Notes: generated by a model not told the origin, from the letters alone. A stretch of 57,771 nucleotides of DNA from Dyella sp. AtDHG13 (GCF_003201105.1 NZ_QICJ01000019.1:1-57771), one strand, 5' to 3'; shown: positions 25,980-35,094, numbered from the stretch's first letter. Translations and numbers: made by a program.

Positions 25980-26861
25980 TCAGTGCTGCATCAGTACAGG
26001 AATATCCGCACGCTGGAGCACATGGCGCGTTGCGCCGCCCAACACGCGTTCGCGCACCCGCGAGTGCCCATAGGCGCCCATGACAAGGCAATCGGCTCGC
26101 AGGCGCTTGGCCTCAGCCAGGAGTGCCTCGCCCGCCACCAGTAGGCTGGCATGCATCGGCACTTCGGTGACGGGAACGCCGTGCGCCCTCAGGTATTGCC
26201 CTGCGTTGAAGGCGGGAGGTTGCGGATCCTCGCTCTCCACCCGTAGCGCGCCATCCCGCAATACCGTGACACGCTCAGCGACTTCGACCAGCGGCAATGC
26301 GGCGTGTGTCGCCCTGGTGGACTCGATACTTCCGTTCCAGCCGATCACGATGCGTTTCATATCCAGGGGCTTGTCCCACTGAGGGGGCAAGACCAGGCAA
26401 GGTGCGCGGCAGGTGAGCAGCACTTCGCCGAGCACGTCGATCAACAGGGACTCTTCGGCGAGATCCCGCTCCAGCACGATCAGGTCATGCCACGCCCCAA
26501 CCGACCGCATCGTCTTGGCAGGGCCGACCTGGGTATAGGTCCACGATACATGGCGCACGCCGCGCGAGTGGGCAAAGGCGGAGAAGGCGTCGAAGTCCTC
26601 GCGGCGGGCATGGGGTGCATCCATCAACAAGGCCATCACCGAGGGCTCGTCGTCGATGCCGCGCAGTGAACGCAACGATGGATCGATGTAGCAGCCCGTC
26701 ACGTGCGCATTGAACATCGCGGCAATGTCCACGCCGGCGAAAGCCGCGGGGCTCCACGGGCCGGAGGACGTTACCAGTGCCAGCACGTCGTTGTAGCCCT
26801 TTCGTGGCCGAGCCATGGGGTCTACTTCGTAGATCGGCAGGCGGCTCTCGGTCGTGCTCAT
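25980..26861 (-). CDS. Universal stress protein, tandem-domain
   Basis: A 293-residue protein with two Usp domains. The second carries the nucleotide-binding signature GAYGHSRVRERVLGGATRHVL, followed by IPVLMQH. The first domain is degenerate at the ATP loop. Such proteins help survival in stationary phase, hypoxia or oxidative stress. It is 15 nt downstream of the GNAT gene on the same strand, so both probably share the promoter containing the Fnr box at 27567-27580. Confidence 0.9.
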   Translation of the reverse strand: MSTTESRLPIYEVDPMARPRKGYNDVLALVTSSGPWSPAAFAGVDIAAMFNAHVTGCYIDPSLRSLRGIDDEPSVMALLMDAPHARREDFDAFSAFAHSRGVRHVSWTYTQVGPAKTMRSVGAWHDLIVLERDLAEESLLIDVLGEVLLTCRAPCLVLPPQWDKPLDMKRIVIGWNGSIESTRATHAALPLVEVAERVTVLRDGALRVESEDPQPPAFNAGQYLRAHGVPVTEVPMHASLLVAGEALLAEAKRLRADCLVMGAYGHSRVRERVLGGATRHVLQRADIPVLMQH

Positions 26862-26876
26862 AAAGCCTCCGGCGTT

Positions 26877-27455
26877 TCAGCCCAAGTCCAGGCTGTGAAC
26901 GACCTGCGTGCTGTCATCGGGATTCACTCGGCGCGAGAACCCAAGGTAGCTGGCAAGATCGCGCATCGCCTGATTTTCCGATGCGTCGATCGAGAACATC
27001 TGCCGGAAGCCTTTCCGTCGGGCAACGTCGATGAGGTGGCGCATCAGCAACACGCCCAGGCCCCGGCTCTGCCAATCGTCGGCAACCGTCACGGCACATT
27101 CGCATCGCTTGCCGTCGCCGGTGGCGCTGTAGCGACTCACGCCGATCTCGCGAAGCACGCCGTTGTCGTGGATCAGTGCCACGAAGGCCATCTGGCTCTC
27201 GTAGTCGATATCCATCAGTTGATCGAGCGTCCTCGGCGCCAGATGCTGGAAATCGCCCAGGAAACGCATGCGCCGGGACTTGTGCGACAGGCGTTCGATG
27301 AACTCGATCTCCCGTGCCCTGTCCTGTGCGCTCAGCGGGCGAATCAGTACGGGCGTTCCATCGCGCAGGGGTTCGATCCAGTGATCTCCCTCCAGTGCGT
27401 CCAGAAACGGAAGGAACGGTTTGGCGAGATCCGCAGTGTGGGTGGTTGAAGACAT
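26877..27455 (-). CDS. GNAT family N-acetyltransferase
   Basis: A 192-residue acetyltransferase that would transfer acetyl from acetyl-CoA to an amine. The acetyl-CoA loop is WQSRGLGVLLMRHLIDVAR (Q/RxxGxG/A); the segment SRRMRFLGDFQHL resembles the GNAT domains of stress-linked, Pat-like enzymes. The substrate could be a protein lysine or a small molecule. Start ATG 27455 has AAGGT upstream. First gene of a two-gene unit with the downstream universal stress protein. Confidence 0.85.
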   Translation of the reverse strand: MSSTTHTADLAKPFLPFLDALEGDHWIEPLRDGTPVLIRPLSAQDRAREIEFIERLSHKSRRMRFLGDFQHLAPRTLDQLMDIDYESQMAFVALIHDNGVLREIGVSRYSATGDGKRCECAVTVADDWQSRGLGVLLMRHLIDVARRKGFRQMFSIDASENQAMRDLASYLGFSRRVNPDDSTQVVHSLDLG

Positions 27456-27566
27456 GGTGGCTACCTTGATGATTCGGGCCTCCCTCCTCTTCCGGCGGAC
27501 AGGACGGCCGTGACGTCGTTGGCTTCCAGCGCGGATCCTTTTTAGATCGCGTGCCCGCTGGTGGAA

Positions 27567-27580
27567 TTGATGACGATCAA
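27567..27580. promoter_or_regulatory. Fnr-type box TTGATGACGATCAA
   Basis: Perfect match to the Fnr/Anr consensus TTGAT-N4-ATCAA; the symmetry extends four further bases on each side. It lies between the divergent GNAT-Usp unit (start 27455) and the Usp gene starting at 27760, so it may act on both. Confidence 0.75.
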
Positions 27581-27759
27581 TTCCATGGCCACATGCGAGC
27601 GCCGCCACGCCGGGGAAGGACAGGCCGGGAAGTTGACCATCGTCAAAACGGCGTGCCGCAGGAGGCGCATGTTTGCCTTGTGGCCGCCGGCCCGTCCACG
27701 GACAGGCGCCCTCTTCCTAAGGCATTCCCGTGCCGAACTCGTTCCCATGGAGCACCGTC

Positions 27760-28197
27760 ATGTTCAAGCGCATTCTCTTGCCCACCGATGGCTCGGAACT
27801 CTCCCTCCGGGCCGTAGACATCGGCATACAGCTGGCCAAGCAACTGGGCGCGGAAGTGTTTGCCTTCCACGCCATGGAGCCATTCGAGACCGTGCCGTAT
27901 TTCACCGAGATGATGATCTTCCCCGAGGACGCCTACGAGAGGGAGGTCAATGAGCGGGCGCAGTACTATCTGGAAGAGATCAAGCAGCGTGCCGATGCGG
28001 CGAAGGTGCCGTGGAATGGCCGGCACGAATATGCCCACCGCCCCTACGAAGCGATCATGAATATCGCGCATGAGCAGAAATGCGATCTGATCGTCATGGG
28101 CTCGCACGGCCGCAAGGGCATCGACAAGCTCCTGCTTGGCAGCCAGACCAACAAGCTGTTGTTGAGCACCGATATTCCAGTACTCGTTTGCCAGTGA
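27760..28197 (+). CDS. Universal stress protein, single domain
   Basis: A 145-residue UspA-fold protein: N-terminal FKRILLPTDGSELSLRA and the ATP-binding signature GSHGRKGIDKLLLGSQTNKLLLSTDIPVL split across the C-terminus. Start ATG 27760 has GGAG 8 nt upstream. It closely resembles the Usp at 36921 in its first residues (FKRILLP-DGSE). A perfect Fnr box lies about 180 nt upstream. Confidence 0.92.
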   Translation: MFKRILLPTDGSELSLRAVDIGIQLAKQLGAEVFAFHAMEPFETVPYFTEMMIFPEDAYEREVNERAQYYLEEIKQRADAAKVPWNGRHEYAHRPYEAIMNIAHEQKCDLIVMGSHGRKGIDKLLLGSQTNKLLLSTDIPVLVCQ

Positions 28198-28203
28198 CAA
28201 AGG

Positions 28204-29193
28204 CTACGGAACAAGGACCGCGGCGCCCTGCAGATGGCCGCGCCGCAGGTCTTCCAATGCCTTGTTCGCATCATTCAGTGCGTACCTGCGTACATGTACC
28301 TTGACCTTGGCGCGGGCGGCCAAGGCAAGAAATGCCCTTCCATCGTCACGCGTCAGGTTCGCCACGGAGAGCAGGCGCCTTTCTTCCCATAACCATGCAT
28401 AGGGGAAGCTCGGGATATCGGACATGTGGATGCCGCCGCAGACGACCGAACCGCCCTTCCTCACCGTGCGCAAGGCGAGCGGCACCAGTTCGCCGGCAGG
28501 TGCGAAGATCAGCGCCGCGTCGAGGGGAAATGGCGGCGGCGACAGGGACGAGCCCGCCCACACGGCGCCCAACGACATCGCGAATTGCTGCGCCGCCTGA
28601 TCTCCTTCGCGAGTGAACGCGCAAACGTCCTTTCCCTGGAACGTCGCCACCTGTATCAGCAGGTGCGCCGCTGCGCCAAAGCCATACAGCCCGATCCGTT
28701 CGCACTCGCCAGCCAGCGACAGCGCACGCCCGCCGATCAGGCCGGCGCAGAGCAGCGGCGCAGCCTCCGCGGCATCTGGGTAATCCTCTTCGGGCAACGG
28801 CAGACAGAATGCCGCGTCGGCCACGACATGGCTGGCATAACCGCCATCCCGGTTGCAGCCGGTGAGAACCGGCGTATCGCAGAGATTCTCCCTGCCTTGC
28901 AGGCAGTAATGGCAATGCCCGCAACTGCGGCCAAGCCAGGGTACGCCCACCTGCTCGCCCACGGCTGGAGACGACACGCCCGGCCCGGCCGCGTCGACGA
29001 TGCCGACCACCTCATGACCAGGAACCACGGGATACCGTGCTTGCGGCAGCTCGCCATCAAGCAGGTGCAGGTCAGTGCGGCACACGCCGCACGCCCTCAC
29101 CTCGATGCGCACCTGGCCAGGCCCCGGTAACGGCGCAGGCTCATCGACCTCCACCAAGGCGTGCCCGGGCGCGGAAAGTCGCATCGCTTTCAT
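28204..29193 (-). CDS. Zinc-dependent alcohol dehydrogenase
   Basis: A 329-residue medium-chain dehydrogenase. Catalytic zinc site ACGVCRTDLH and GHEVVG; structural zinc site CGHCHYCLQGRENLC (four Cys); Rossmann segment IGLYGFGAAAHLLIQVA. It interconverts alcohols and aldehydes with NAD(P). Similar enzymes sit in low-oxygen islands beside universal stress proteins and phosphoketolase. It lies 12 nt after the NRAMP transporter gene on the same strand and is probably co-transcribed behind the Fnr box at 30536. Confidence 0.92.
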   Translation of the reverse strand: MKAMRLSAPGHALVEVDEPAPLPGPGQVRIEVRACGVCRTDLHLLDGELPQARYPVVPGHEVVGIVDAAGPGVSSPAVGEQVGVPWLGRSCGHCHYCLQGRENLCDTPVLTGCNRDGGYASHVVADAAFCLPLPEEDYPDAAEAAPLLCAGLIGGRALSLAGECERIGLYGFGAAAHLLIQVATFQGKDVCAFTREGDQAAQQFAMSLGAVWAGSSLSPPPFPLDAALIFAPAGELVPLALRTVRKGGSVVCGGIHMSDIPSFPYAWLWEERRLLSVANLTRDDGRAFLALAARAKVKVHVRRYALNDANKALEDLRRGHLQGAAVLVP

Positions 29194-29205
29194 CGGAGCC
29201 TCCCA

Positions 29206-30483
29206 TCACAGGATGAACATGCCCATCACGGCCAGGGCCATCATGGCCGTGGCGCCCCAGCCAAGCCAACGCAACCAGCCACTGACGACAAAGCGCGACA
29301 TGGCGCTCGGCAGGCAGGCAACCCACATGATCGCCACCATGAGCGGCACGGATATCACGCCATTGATAACGGCCGCCCATAACAGCAGGCGAATCGGGTT
29401 GATAGGCGAGCAGCTCAAGGCTATGCCGATGAGCATGGCCATGCTGATGATGAAATAGAAAAGCTTGGCGCTGCCCGGCCTGTCGTTGAGGCTCGATCGC
29501 TTCCCGTTAGCCTCGGCCATGGCATATGCCGCCGATCCGGCCAGCACCGGCAAGGCCAGCATGCCCGTGCCGATGATGCCGACGGCAAACAGCAGCGAGG
29601 CGAACCGGCCAGCGATGGGCTCAAGCGCCTGCGCAGCTTCGGCGGGCGTCCGCACTTCGGTGACGCCATGCGCGTGCAGCACGGCGGCGCCCGTCAGAAT
29701 GATGAAGAAGGCCACCAGGTTCGAATAAGTCATGCCGAACACCGTGTCGAAACGTATGCGCTCGAACGCGGCGAACGCCTGGCTCGGAGCTACGCTGAGG
29801 GGTTCGTCCCCAGGCGATATTTCCTCCTCCTCCACTTCCTCGGAGGCCTGCCAGAAGAAAAGGTACGGACTGATGGTGGTGCCAAAGACGCCGACCACCA
29901 CAATCAGGTAACTCCGGCTCCACGGTCCCGCAGGCCAAAGATGCGCGAGCGCCTCGCGCCAGGGCACATGCACGACGAAGGCCGTGACCACGTATGCCAG
30001 CAAGCTCAAGGTGAGCCACTTCAGGAAAGGCGCATACCGGCCAAACGGCACCCACACCTCAAGGCCAAGCGAACACAGCGAAAGGAAAACCGCATAGAAC
30101 CAGGCGGGACCGCCCAGCACGAGCCGCGCGGCAGCGCCCATGGCGCCCACGTCCGCAGCCAGGTTGATCACATTGGCCACCAGCAGCAGCGCGACCACCA
30201 CGAGGACGAGCGGTTGCGGCATGTGCAGGCGCATGTTGGCTGCCAGCCCCCTCCCCGTCACTCGGCCGACATGGGCGCAGACCATCTGGATGCCGATCAT
30301 GAAAGGCAAGGTCAGCACGGCCGTCCAGAGCATCGCGTAGCCCCAAAGGGCTCCGGCCTGGGTGTAAGTGGCGATGCCGCTGGGGTCGTCGTCGGCCGCG
30401 CCGGTGATCAATCCCGCGCCCAGCCGGCGCACGCCCACCGACTGCACTGGCCTGAGTGGCGCATCGATCCGTTCAAGTGACAT
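29206..30483 (-). CDS. NRAMP family divalent metal transporter
   Basis: A 425-residue polytopic membrane protein of the NRAMP family. The TM1 metal motif appears as DDDPSGIATY rather than the canonical DPGN, and the TM6 segment AVGIIGTGMLALPVLAGSAAY lacks the classical MPH motif. This places it with the divergent NRAMP-related branch whose metal preference is uncertain. About eleven hydrophobic helices are visible. Start ATG 30483 is supported by GGGAGG upstream. First gene of a two-gene unit with the alcohol dehydrogenase. Confidence 0.85.
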   Translation of the reverse strand: MSLERIDAPLRPVQSVGVRRLGAGLITGAADDDPSGIATYTQAGALWGYAMLWTAVLTLPFMIGIQMVCAHVGRVTGRGLAANMRLHMPQPLVLVVVALLLVANVINLAADVGAMGAAARLVLGGPAWFYAVFLSLCSLGLEVWVPFGRYAPFLKWLTLSLLAYVVTAFVVHVPWREALAHLWPAGPWSRSYLIVVVGVFGTTISPYLFFWQASEEVEEEEISPGDEPLSVAPSQAFAAFERIRFDTVFGMTYSNLVAFFIILTGAAVLHAHGVTEVRTPAEAAQALEPIAGRFASLLFAVGIIGTGMLALPVLAGSAAYAMAEANGKRSSLNDRPGSAKLFYFIISMAMLIGIALSCSPINPIRLLLWAAVINGVISVPLMVAIMWVACLPSAMSRFVVSGWLRWLGWGATAMMALAVMGMFIL

Positions 30484-30535
30484 GAGGAACCTCCCGGCAA
30501 CCACGCGAAGCATTTCAGAGCGGCCGTTGGCGCTA

Positions 30536-30549
30536 TTGATCGCCGTCAA
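30536..30549. promoter_or_regulatory. Fnr-type box TTGATCGCCGTCAA
   Basis: TTGAT-N4-GTCAA, nine of ten consensus positions. It lies about 60 nt upstream of the NRAMP start codon (30483, minus strand), a distance compatible with activation. Confidence 0.65.
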
Positions 30550-30641
30550 CGCACGGCCGAATAGGCCGCGCATTTCCTGCGTGAAGGGATTCAGGCAACG
30601 TGCAACCCGAAGAGACTCGCCGCGCCACATCGACATCGCCA

Positions 30642-30655
30642 TTGACGCCCGTCAA
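30642..30655. promoter_or_regulatory. Fnr-type box TTGACGCCCGTCAA
   Basis: Perfectly symmetric TTGAC-N4-GTCAA, eight of ten Fnr consensus positions. About 80 nt upstream of the host-attachment-family gene at 30730. Confidence 0.6.
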
Positions 30656-30729
30656 TAGCCGCCGGCCATGCGCCTCTATCTTTCCCCATACGCCAGACAA
30701 TCACCGCAGGAGCGGCCGGGAGGAGAAAC

Positions 30730-31209
30730 ATGTCTACCGCATGGATCCTGGTAAGCGACGCCGCACGCGCACGCCTTTTCGAAACCATCGCCGACGATGC
30801 AAGCATCGTGGAGATCGCGTGTTACACAAACCCCGGGCTGCGTGGGGCGACCAACCTGAGCAGCACGGGCCGCACCGTGCCACGCACGCAGGACAGCACT
30901 GGCCCGGCCCGCCACATCATCGAGCCGCACACCAGCCATCGCGACAAGGAAACGCAGGCGTTCGCGCATACCCTGGTGGTGCACCTGCTCGAAGCGCACT
31001 CGCATCATCGCTACGACCGCTTGTTCCTGGTGGCGCCACCGCATTTTCTGGGAGTGCTGCGCGAACATCTGCGCCATGCGCCAAGCGCCGGACTTGCTGG
31101 CGAGTTGCCCAAGGACATGGTCGCGCTCCCGCCCGCGGAGTTGCTTGCGCAACTCAAGGCTCATTTCCCACTGCGCCGTGGCGACTCCAGGCCTGCGCGT
31201 GCCTCCTGA
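30730..31209 (+). CDS. Host attachment family protein (COG5622)
   Basis: A 159-residue soluble protein of the Host_attach family: start TAWILVSDAARARLFE, middle HRDKETQAFAHTLVVHLLEAH, LFLVAPPHFLGVLREHL and the end PKDMVALPPAELLAQL. The name comes from an Agrobacterium attachment phenotype; the fold resembles eRF1/archaeal release-factor-like domains and the actual role is unclear. Start ATG 30730 is preceded by GGAGGAG. An Fnr-type box lies upstream. Confidence 0.85.
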   Translation: MSTAWILVSDAARARLFETIADDASIVEIACYTNPGLRGATNLSSTGRTVPRTQDSTGPARHIIEPHTSHRDKETQAFAHTLVVHLLEAHSHHRYDRLFLVAPPHFLGVLREHLRHAPSAGLAGELPKDMVALPPAELLAQLKAHFPLRRGDSRPARAS

Positions 31210-31374
31210 TGTCGCCCTGACGATGGTGCGGCTTGCGGTTCGCTGACAGGCTGCTCGCGCCTGCTCCCTCGGCCACCTTGCCGGGTGATTTCCCTCACCG
31301 TGCCGGTGTATCTTCAAACCATCGGGCATGCAGCAGCGGACCCGGTCGAAGACAGCGCCTGGGGTGGGTGGCCT

Positions 31375-32136
31375 ATGGGGAAGCCAGCGTCCATGAACGG
31401 CCCCTCGAGGTCAGCCGAGGCGGCCTTGCCGCATGTGCTCGTCGTGGACGACGACGTGGAGATCGCCGCCATGCTCCGCCGATACCTGACGCCCCAGGGG
31501 TTTCGGATAAGCACCGCCGCGAACGGCGACGAACTTCGCGAGGTGCTGCGCGCCGGCAAGGTCGACCTGATCCTGCTCGATCTCGGGTTGCCGGGCGAGG
31601 ATGGGCTGGAACTTACACGCTATCTTCACTCCCATTGGCACGGTCCCGTCATCATCGTCTCGGGACGCGGCGAGTCGGTCGATCGCGTCGTGGGCCTTGA
31701 GCTGGGCGCCGATGACTACGTCACCAAACCGTTCGACCTTCGCGAGCTGCTGGCCCGCGTTCGCAGCGTTCTACGCCGCTCGGCGCATGGGCGGGAAAAC
31801 GCCGGTGCAGCAAACCACGCCATCCTGGCATTTCGCGATTACCGGCTCGACACGGCATCGCACGCTTTGCGCACAGCCGATGGCGAAGAGGTTCCACTCA
31901 CCAGCGGCGAATACGATCTGCTCAAGCTGTTCCTGGAGCATCCGCAGAAAGTGCTGTCGCGCAATGACATCATGACGCATATTCACGGCCGCGATGCCGG
32001 GCCGTTCGACCGTGCCATCGACGTGCAGATCGGCCGCCTGCGCCGCAAGATAGAAACCGACCCCGCACAGCCGAGCCTGCTCAAGGCCGTTCGCGGTTCC
32101 GGCTACATGTTCGCCGAACGGGTTCGCCGGGAATGA
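31375..32136 (+). CDS. OmpR-family response regulator
   Basis: A 253-residue two-component regulator. The receiver domain (VLVVDDDVEIA, phosphoacceptor Asp in LILLDLGLPGEDG, Lys in YVTKPFDLREL) is followed by a winged-helix DNA-binding domain (LTSGEYDLLKLFLEHPQKVLS and DVQIGRLRRKIE, end VRGSGYMFA). The start is either ATG 31375 or ATG 31393. Its stop overlaps the start of the histidine kinase gene by 4 nt, so the two form a pair. Confidence 0.92.
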   Translation: MGKPASMNGPSRSAEAALPHVLVVDDDVEIAAMLRRYLTPQGFRISTAANGDELREVLRAGKVDLILLDLGLPGEDGLELTRYLHSHWHGPVIIVSGRGESVDRVVGLELGADDYVTKPFDLRELLARVRSVLRRSAHGRENAGAANHAILAFRDYRLDTASHALRTADGEEVPLTSGEYDLLKLFLEHPQKVLSRNDIMTHIHGRDAGPFDRAIDVQIGRLRRKIETDPAQPSLLKAVRGSGYMFAERVRRE

Positions 32137-34169
32137 CGCTGCCGCCATCATCGGCCGGCAACGCCGCGCTGTTCCGCGCGCTGTTCGATACCGCGCCTGA
32201 CGCCATGATCGTGGTCGACCAGGACGGGCGCATCGTGCTGGCCAACCCGCAGGCGGAGCGCATGTTCGGCTATGGCCCGCACGAACTGCATGGCCTTCCC
32301 GTGGAAACCTTGCTGCCGGAAAGAGTGCGCCACGCGCACCAATCCCATCGCTCCAGCTATATGGCCAACCCCAGGGTGCGCCCCATGGGGGCAGGCTACG
32401 AGCTGACCGGGGTCAGGCGCACAGGCCAGTCGTTTCCGGTGGAGATTGGGTTGAGCCCCATCGCCACCGACGGCGACGCCCTGTATGCCGCGTCGATTCG
32501 CGACATCTCCGAGACGCAACGCGCGCGCCAGGCCCTGGTGCGCGCCCGCTACGACGCAGCCGTTGGTCAGGTGAGCCGCTTGCTGCTGGAATCGCCGAGC
32601 TACGAGAAGGCCGTGGACAACATGCCCTCCCTCGTGGCGTCGACACTGAAGGCCGCGGCAGTCGCCATTTTTTTCCGCGATGCCCACGCGCGTGCCTGGA
32701 ACTGCCGTGGCGCGAGCGGCATCGAACCGGCATTGCAGCGAGCACTCTGCAGGGAGCTGTCGGACGCCGGCTGGGCCGGTACCGACATGCGGCTGGAATT
32801 TGACGGTAGCAATTCGCCCCCGCCTGACGGATTCGAGCGCGTGCGCGAATTGCTCATCGATGCCCGCTTCATGGGCGCAGCGCTGGCGCCGCTGCCGGAT
32901 CGCTACGAACCCATGGGATTGCTGCTGGTGCTTTCGCGGGAGCGTGATGGATTCGACCACGACAAGATGCATTTTCTGCAATCGGTCGCGAACATCCTGG
33001 CGGCGGCCGCACAGCGCAGCCGGAGCGAAGAGCAGCTGGCTCATGCGCAACGGCTTGACGCCATCGGCCAGCTCACCGGCGGCATTGCGCACGACTTCAA
33101 TAATCTGCTCACCATCATCTCCGGGAATCTTCAGCTTCTGGCCGCCAATCCACCCGACGATGCACTTTCACTGGAAGCCATGGAAAGCGCCGCGCGCGCC
33201 GCCGACCGCTGCGCAGTACTCACCAGCAAGCTGCTCCTGTTCGCGAGCCGGCGGCACCTCAAGCCTCAGGCGGTGCAACCGGCCCGCCTTCTTTCGGATC
33301 TGCACGAAATGCTTTCCCGCGCGCTCGGCGAGCGCATCGCGATACACATGGAATGTCCGGACGGCCTGCCGGCCATCGACGTGGACCCCTCGGAGTTCGA
33401 CACAGCACTGGTGAACCTGGCCGTCAACGCACGGGATTCCATGCCGCGTGGCGGCCGGCTCGATATCACCGTGCGACTGGAAAGCGCGGACGAGCCATCA
33501 TCCACCGGCTACATCGTGTTCCATGTCCAGGACACCGGCATGGGCATGGCGCCCGAGGTGCTGGCGCATGCGCTCGAGCCCTTCTTCACCACCAAGGAGG
33601 CCGGCAAGGGAAGCGGGCTCGGCCTCAGCATGGTCTATGGGTTCGTGAAGCAGTCGGGCGGACGCATGAGCATCGACAGCCAGCTGGGCTATGGCACGCA
33701 GGTCGAGCTGTGGTTTCCGGTTGCGACGGAGATGCCCTTGGCGCGACCCGAGGTGGACGTCGTTGCACCGCGCGTGGGTAGCGGCACCATTCTGGTCGTC
33801 GAGGACGAGCCCGAGGTACGCAGGATCGCCTTGGCCTTTCTGCGCTCGCTGGGTTACGCCACGCTCGAGGCCGAAGGCGCCGAGCAAGCCTTTACGTTGC
33901 TTCGCGAGCACGCCGACATCGACCTGTTGTTCTCGGACATCGTGCTCGGCGGCGGCATGACCGGCGTCGAGCTGGCCGAGTCAGCGCGCCGCTTGTGGCC
34001 GCGGTTGCCTGTACTGCTGACCTCGGGATACGAGCGCCGCGCACCGGACGTCAAGGAGGCCGCGCTCAAGCAGTTCTCCCTGCTGCCCAAGCCCTACCGC
34101 AAGGAGGATCTTGCCGATGCCGTATATCAGGCGATCCACGGCGACCGGCGACATCCGCCCGGCCACTGA
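32133..34169 (+). CDS. Hybrid sensor histidine kinase (PAS-GAF-like-HisKA-HATPase-REC)
   Basis: A 678-residue soluble kinase without membrane segments. Order: PAS (about 10-130, IVVDQDGRIVLANPQAERMFGY), GAF-like region (about 150-290), HisKA with phospho-His320 (GGIAHDFNNLL), HATPase (NLAVNARDSMPRGG, DTGMGM, GKGSGLGLSMVYGF), and a C-terminal receiver with Asp602 (LLFSDIVLGGG). The internal PAS or GAF part should sense a cytoplasmic signal, plausibly redox or oxygen. Paired with the upstream OmpR-type regulator; the extra receiver suggests a phosphorelay or negative feedback. Confidence 0.92.
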   Translation: MTLPPSSAGNAALFRALFDTAPDAMIVVDQDGRIVLANPQAERMFGYGPHELHGLPVETLLPERVRHAHQSHRSSYMANPRVRPMGAGYELTGVRRTGQSFPVEIGLSPIATDGDALYAASIRDISETQRARQALVRARYDAAVGQVSRLLLESPSYEKAVDNMPSLVASTLKAAAVAIFFRDAHARAWNCRGASGIEPALQRALCRELSDAGWAGTDMRLEFDGSNSPPPDGFERVRELLIDARFMGAALAPLPDRYEPMGLLLVLSRERDGFDHDKMHFLQSVANILAAAAQRSRSEEQLAHAQRLDAIGQLTGGIAHDFNNLLTIISGNLQLLAANPPDDALSLEAMESAARAADRCAVLTSKLLLFASRRHLKPQAVQPARLLSDLHEMLSRALGERIAIHMECPDGLPAIDVDPSEFDTALVNLAVNARDSMPRGGRLDITVRLESADEPSSTGYIVFHVQDTGMGMAPEVLAHALEPFFTTKEAGKGSGLGLSMVYGFVKQSGGRMSIDSQLGYGTQVELWFPVATEMPLARPEVDVVAPRVGSGTILVVEDEPEVRRIALAFLRSLGYATLEAEGAEQAFTLLREHADIDLLFSDIVLGGGMTGVELAESARRLWPRLPVLLTSGYERRAPDVKEAALKQFSLLPKPYRKEDLADAVYQAIHGDRRHPPGH

Positions 34170-34172
34170 CGC

Positions 34173-34895
34173 TCAGGCGAGCTGGCCTGCCATGCTGCGC
34201 AGCGCGCCTTCGTCAAGCACTTCCACCTCGCGTCGCGCAACGGCGATCAGGCGCATGTCGTGCAGCTTGGCAAGTACGCGGCACACGGTTTCATTGGTGA
34301 GCGCCAGAAAACTTGCCATGTCGGCGCGGCGCATGCGCAGCATGAAATGCCTGGCACTGAAACCCAGCGTGGCGCAGCGACGCCCTTCCGCGACCAGGAA
34401 GGCCGCCACGCGCTGCTCCGCGTTCAACGTGCCGATGGTGAGCATCCATGCATGGTCCGCGCGAATTTCCCGCGCCAACGCAGCGGCGAGCCGTGCGTTG
34501 AGCTCCGGCATGTCACGGCAGGCCTGCAACATGGCGGGGTAAGGCAGCTCCCACGCCTCACCGCTCTCCAGCGATACGGCGCCGCACGCGTAGGCTGGCA
34601 GGCCTATCGAATCCGTACCGAGGAAATCTCCCTTGCCGCGAAAGCCGGTGACCTGATCGCGGCCGTCGTCGGACAGCTCGACCAGCTTCACAAAACCTGC
34701 GTGCACCAGGAACAGGGACTTGAACGGCTGCCCTGCATGGTAGACCGGCTGCCCCGCGGCAAGCTTGTGTCGCAGCACCGGCACATGGCGACGAAGTTCG
34801 TCGACGTCGATAACCCCTGCCCCGTCCTGCGCGAATCGTGGCGCGCCGCGGGCAGGTACCGAAAAGGAATCATGGGAACCCAAGCGCATGTTCAT
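34173..34895 (-). CDS. Crp/Fnr family transcriptional regulator without Fe-S cysteines
   Basis: A 240-residue regulator: cyclic-nucleotide-type beta-roll (AGQPVYHAGQPFKSLFLVHAGFVKL, VTGFRGKGDFLG) and a C-terminal winged helix (MRRADMASFLALTNETVCRVLAKL). The recognition helix E-x-x-x-R pattern (ETVCR) is that of Fnr-type factors reading TTGAT half sites. The N-terminal Cys cluster of oxygen-sensing Fnr/Anr is absent, so it resembles Dnr-type or other redox-independent branches. It is the likely reader of the seven Fnr-type boxes around it. Start ATG 34895; convergent with the kinase gene. Confidence 0.88.
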   Translation of the reverse strand: MNMRLGSHDSFSVPARGAPRFAQDGAGVIDVDELRRHVPVLRHKLAAGQPVYHAGQPFKSLFLVHAGFVKLVELSDDGRDQVTGFRGKGDFLGTDSIGLPAYACGAVSLESGEAWELPYPAMLQACRDMPELNARLAAALAREIRADHAWMLTIGTLNAEQRVAAFLVAEGRRCATLGFSARHFMLRMRRADMASFLALTNETVCRVLAKLHDMRLIAVARREVEVLDEGALRSMAGQLA

Positions 34896-35031
34896 GGCGA
34901 CACCCCGTTGATCGCGACATCCCGCTTCTGAGCGTGACCCTACGCGCGCCTTGTCACAGGCCGACAACGGCCGTGCAACGGTTTGTAACAGTGCGTAACA
35001 GCAGGTGGCGGCACCAATGAATTGACGCAAC

Positions 35032-35045
35032 TCAATACAGGGTTT
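35032..35045. promoter_or_regulatory. Fnr-type box TTGACGCAACTCAA (weaker)
   Basis: TTGAC-N4-CTCAA, eight of ten consensus positions. About 50-60 nt upstream of the gene at 35095 and in the divergent region shared with the Crp/Fnr gene. Confidence 0.45.
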
Positions 35046-35094
35046 CGCGGCCACCCGAGACTGATGACCCATCAGGGAAGTCACGCCACACGCC

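Noticed and set aside
34908-34921. TTGATCGCGACATC as an Fnr box upstream of the Crp/Fnr gene
   Set aside because: The right half site does not match TCAA; at best a half site.
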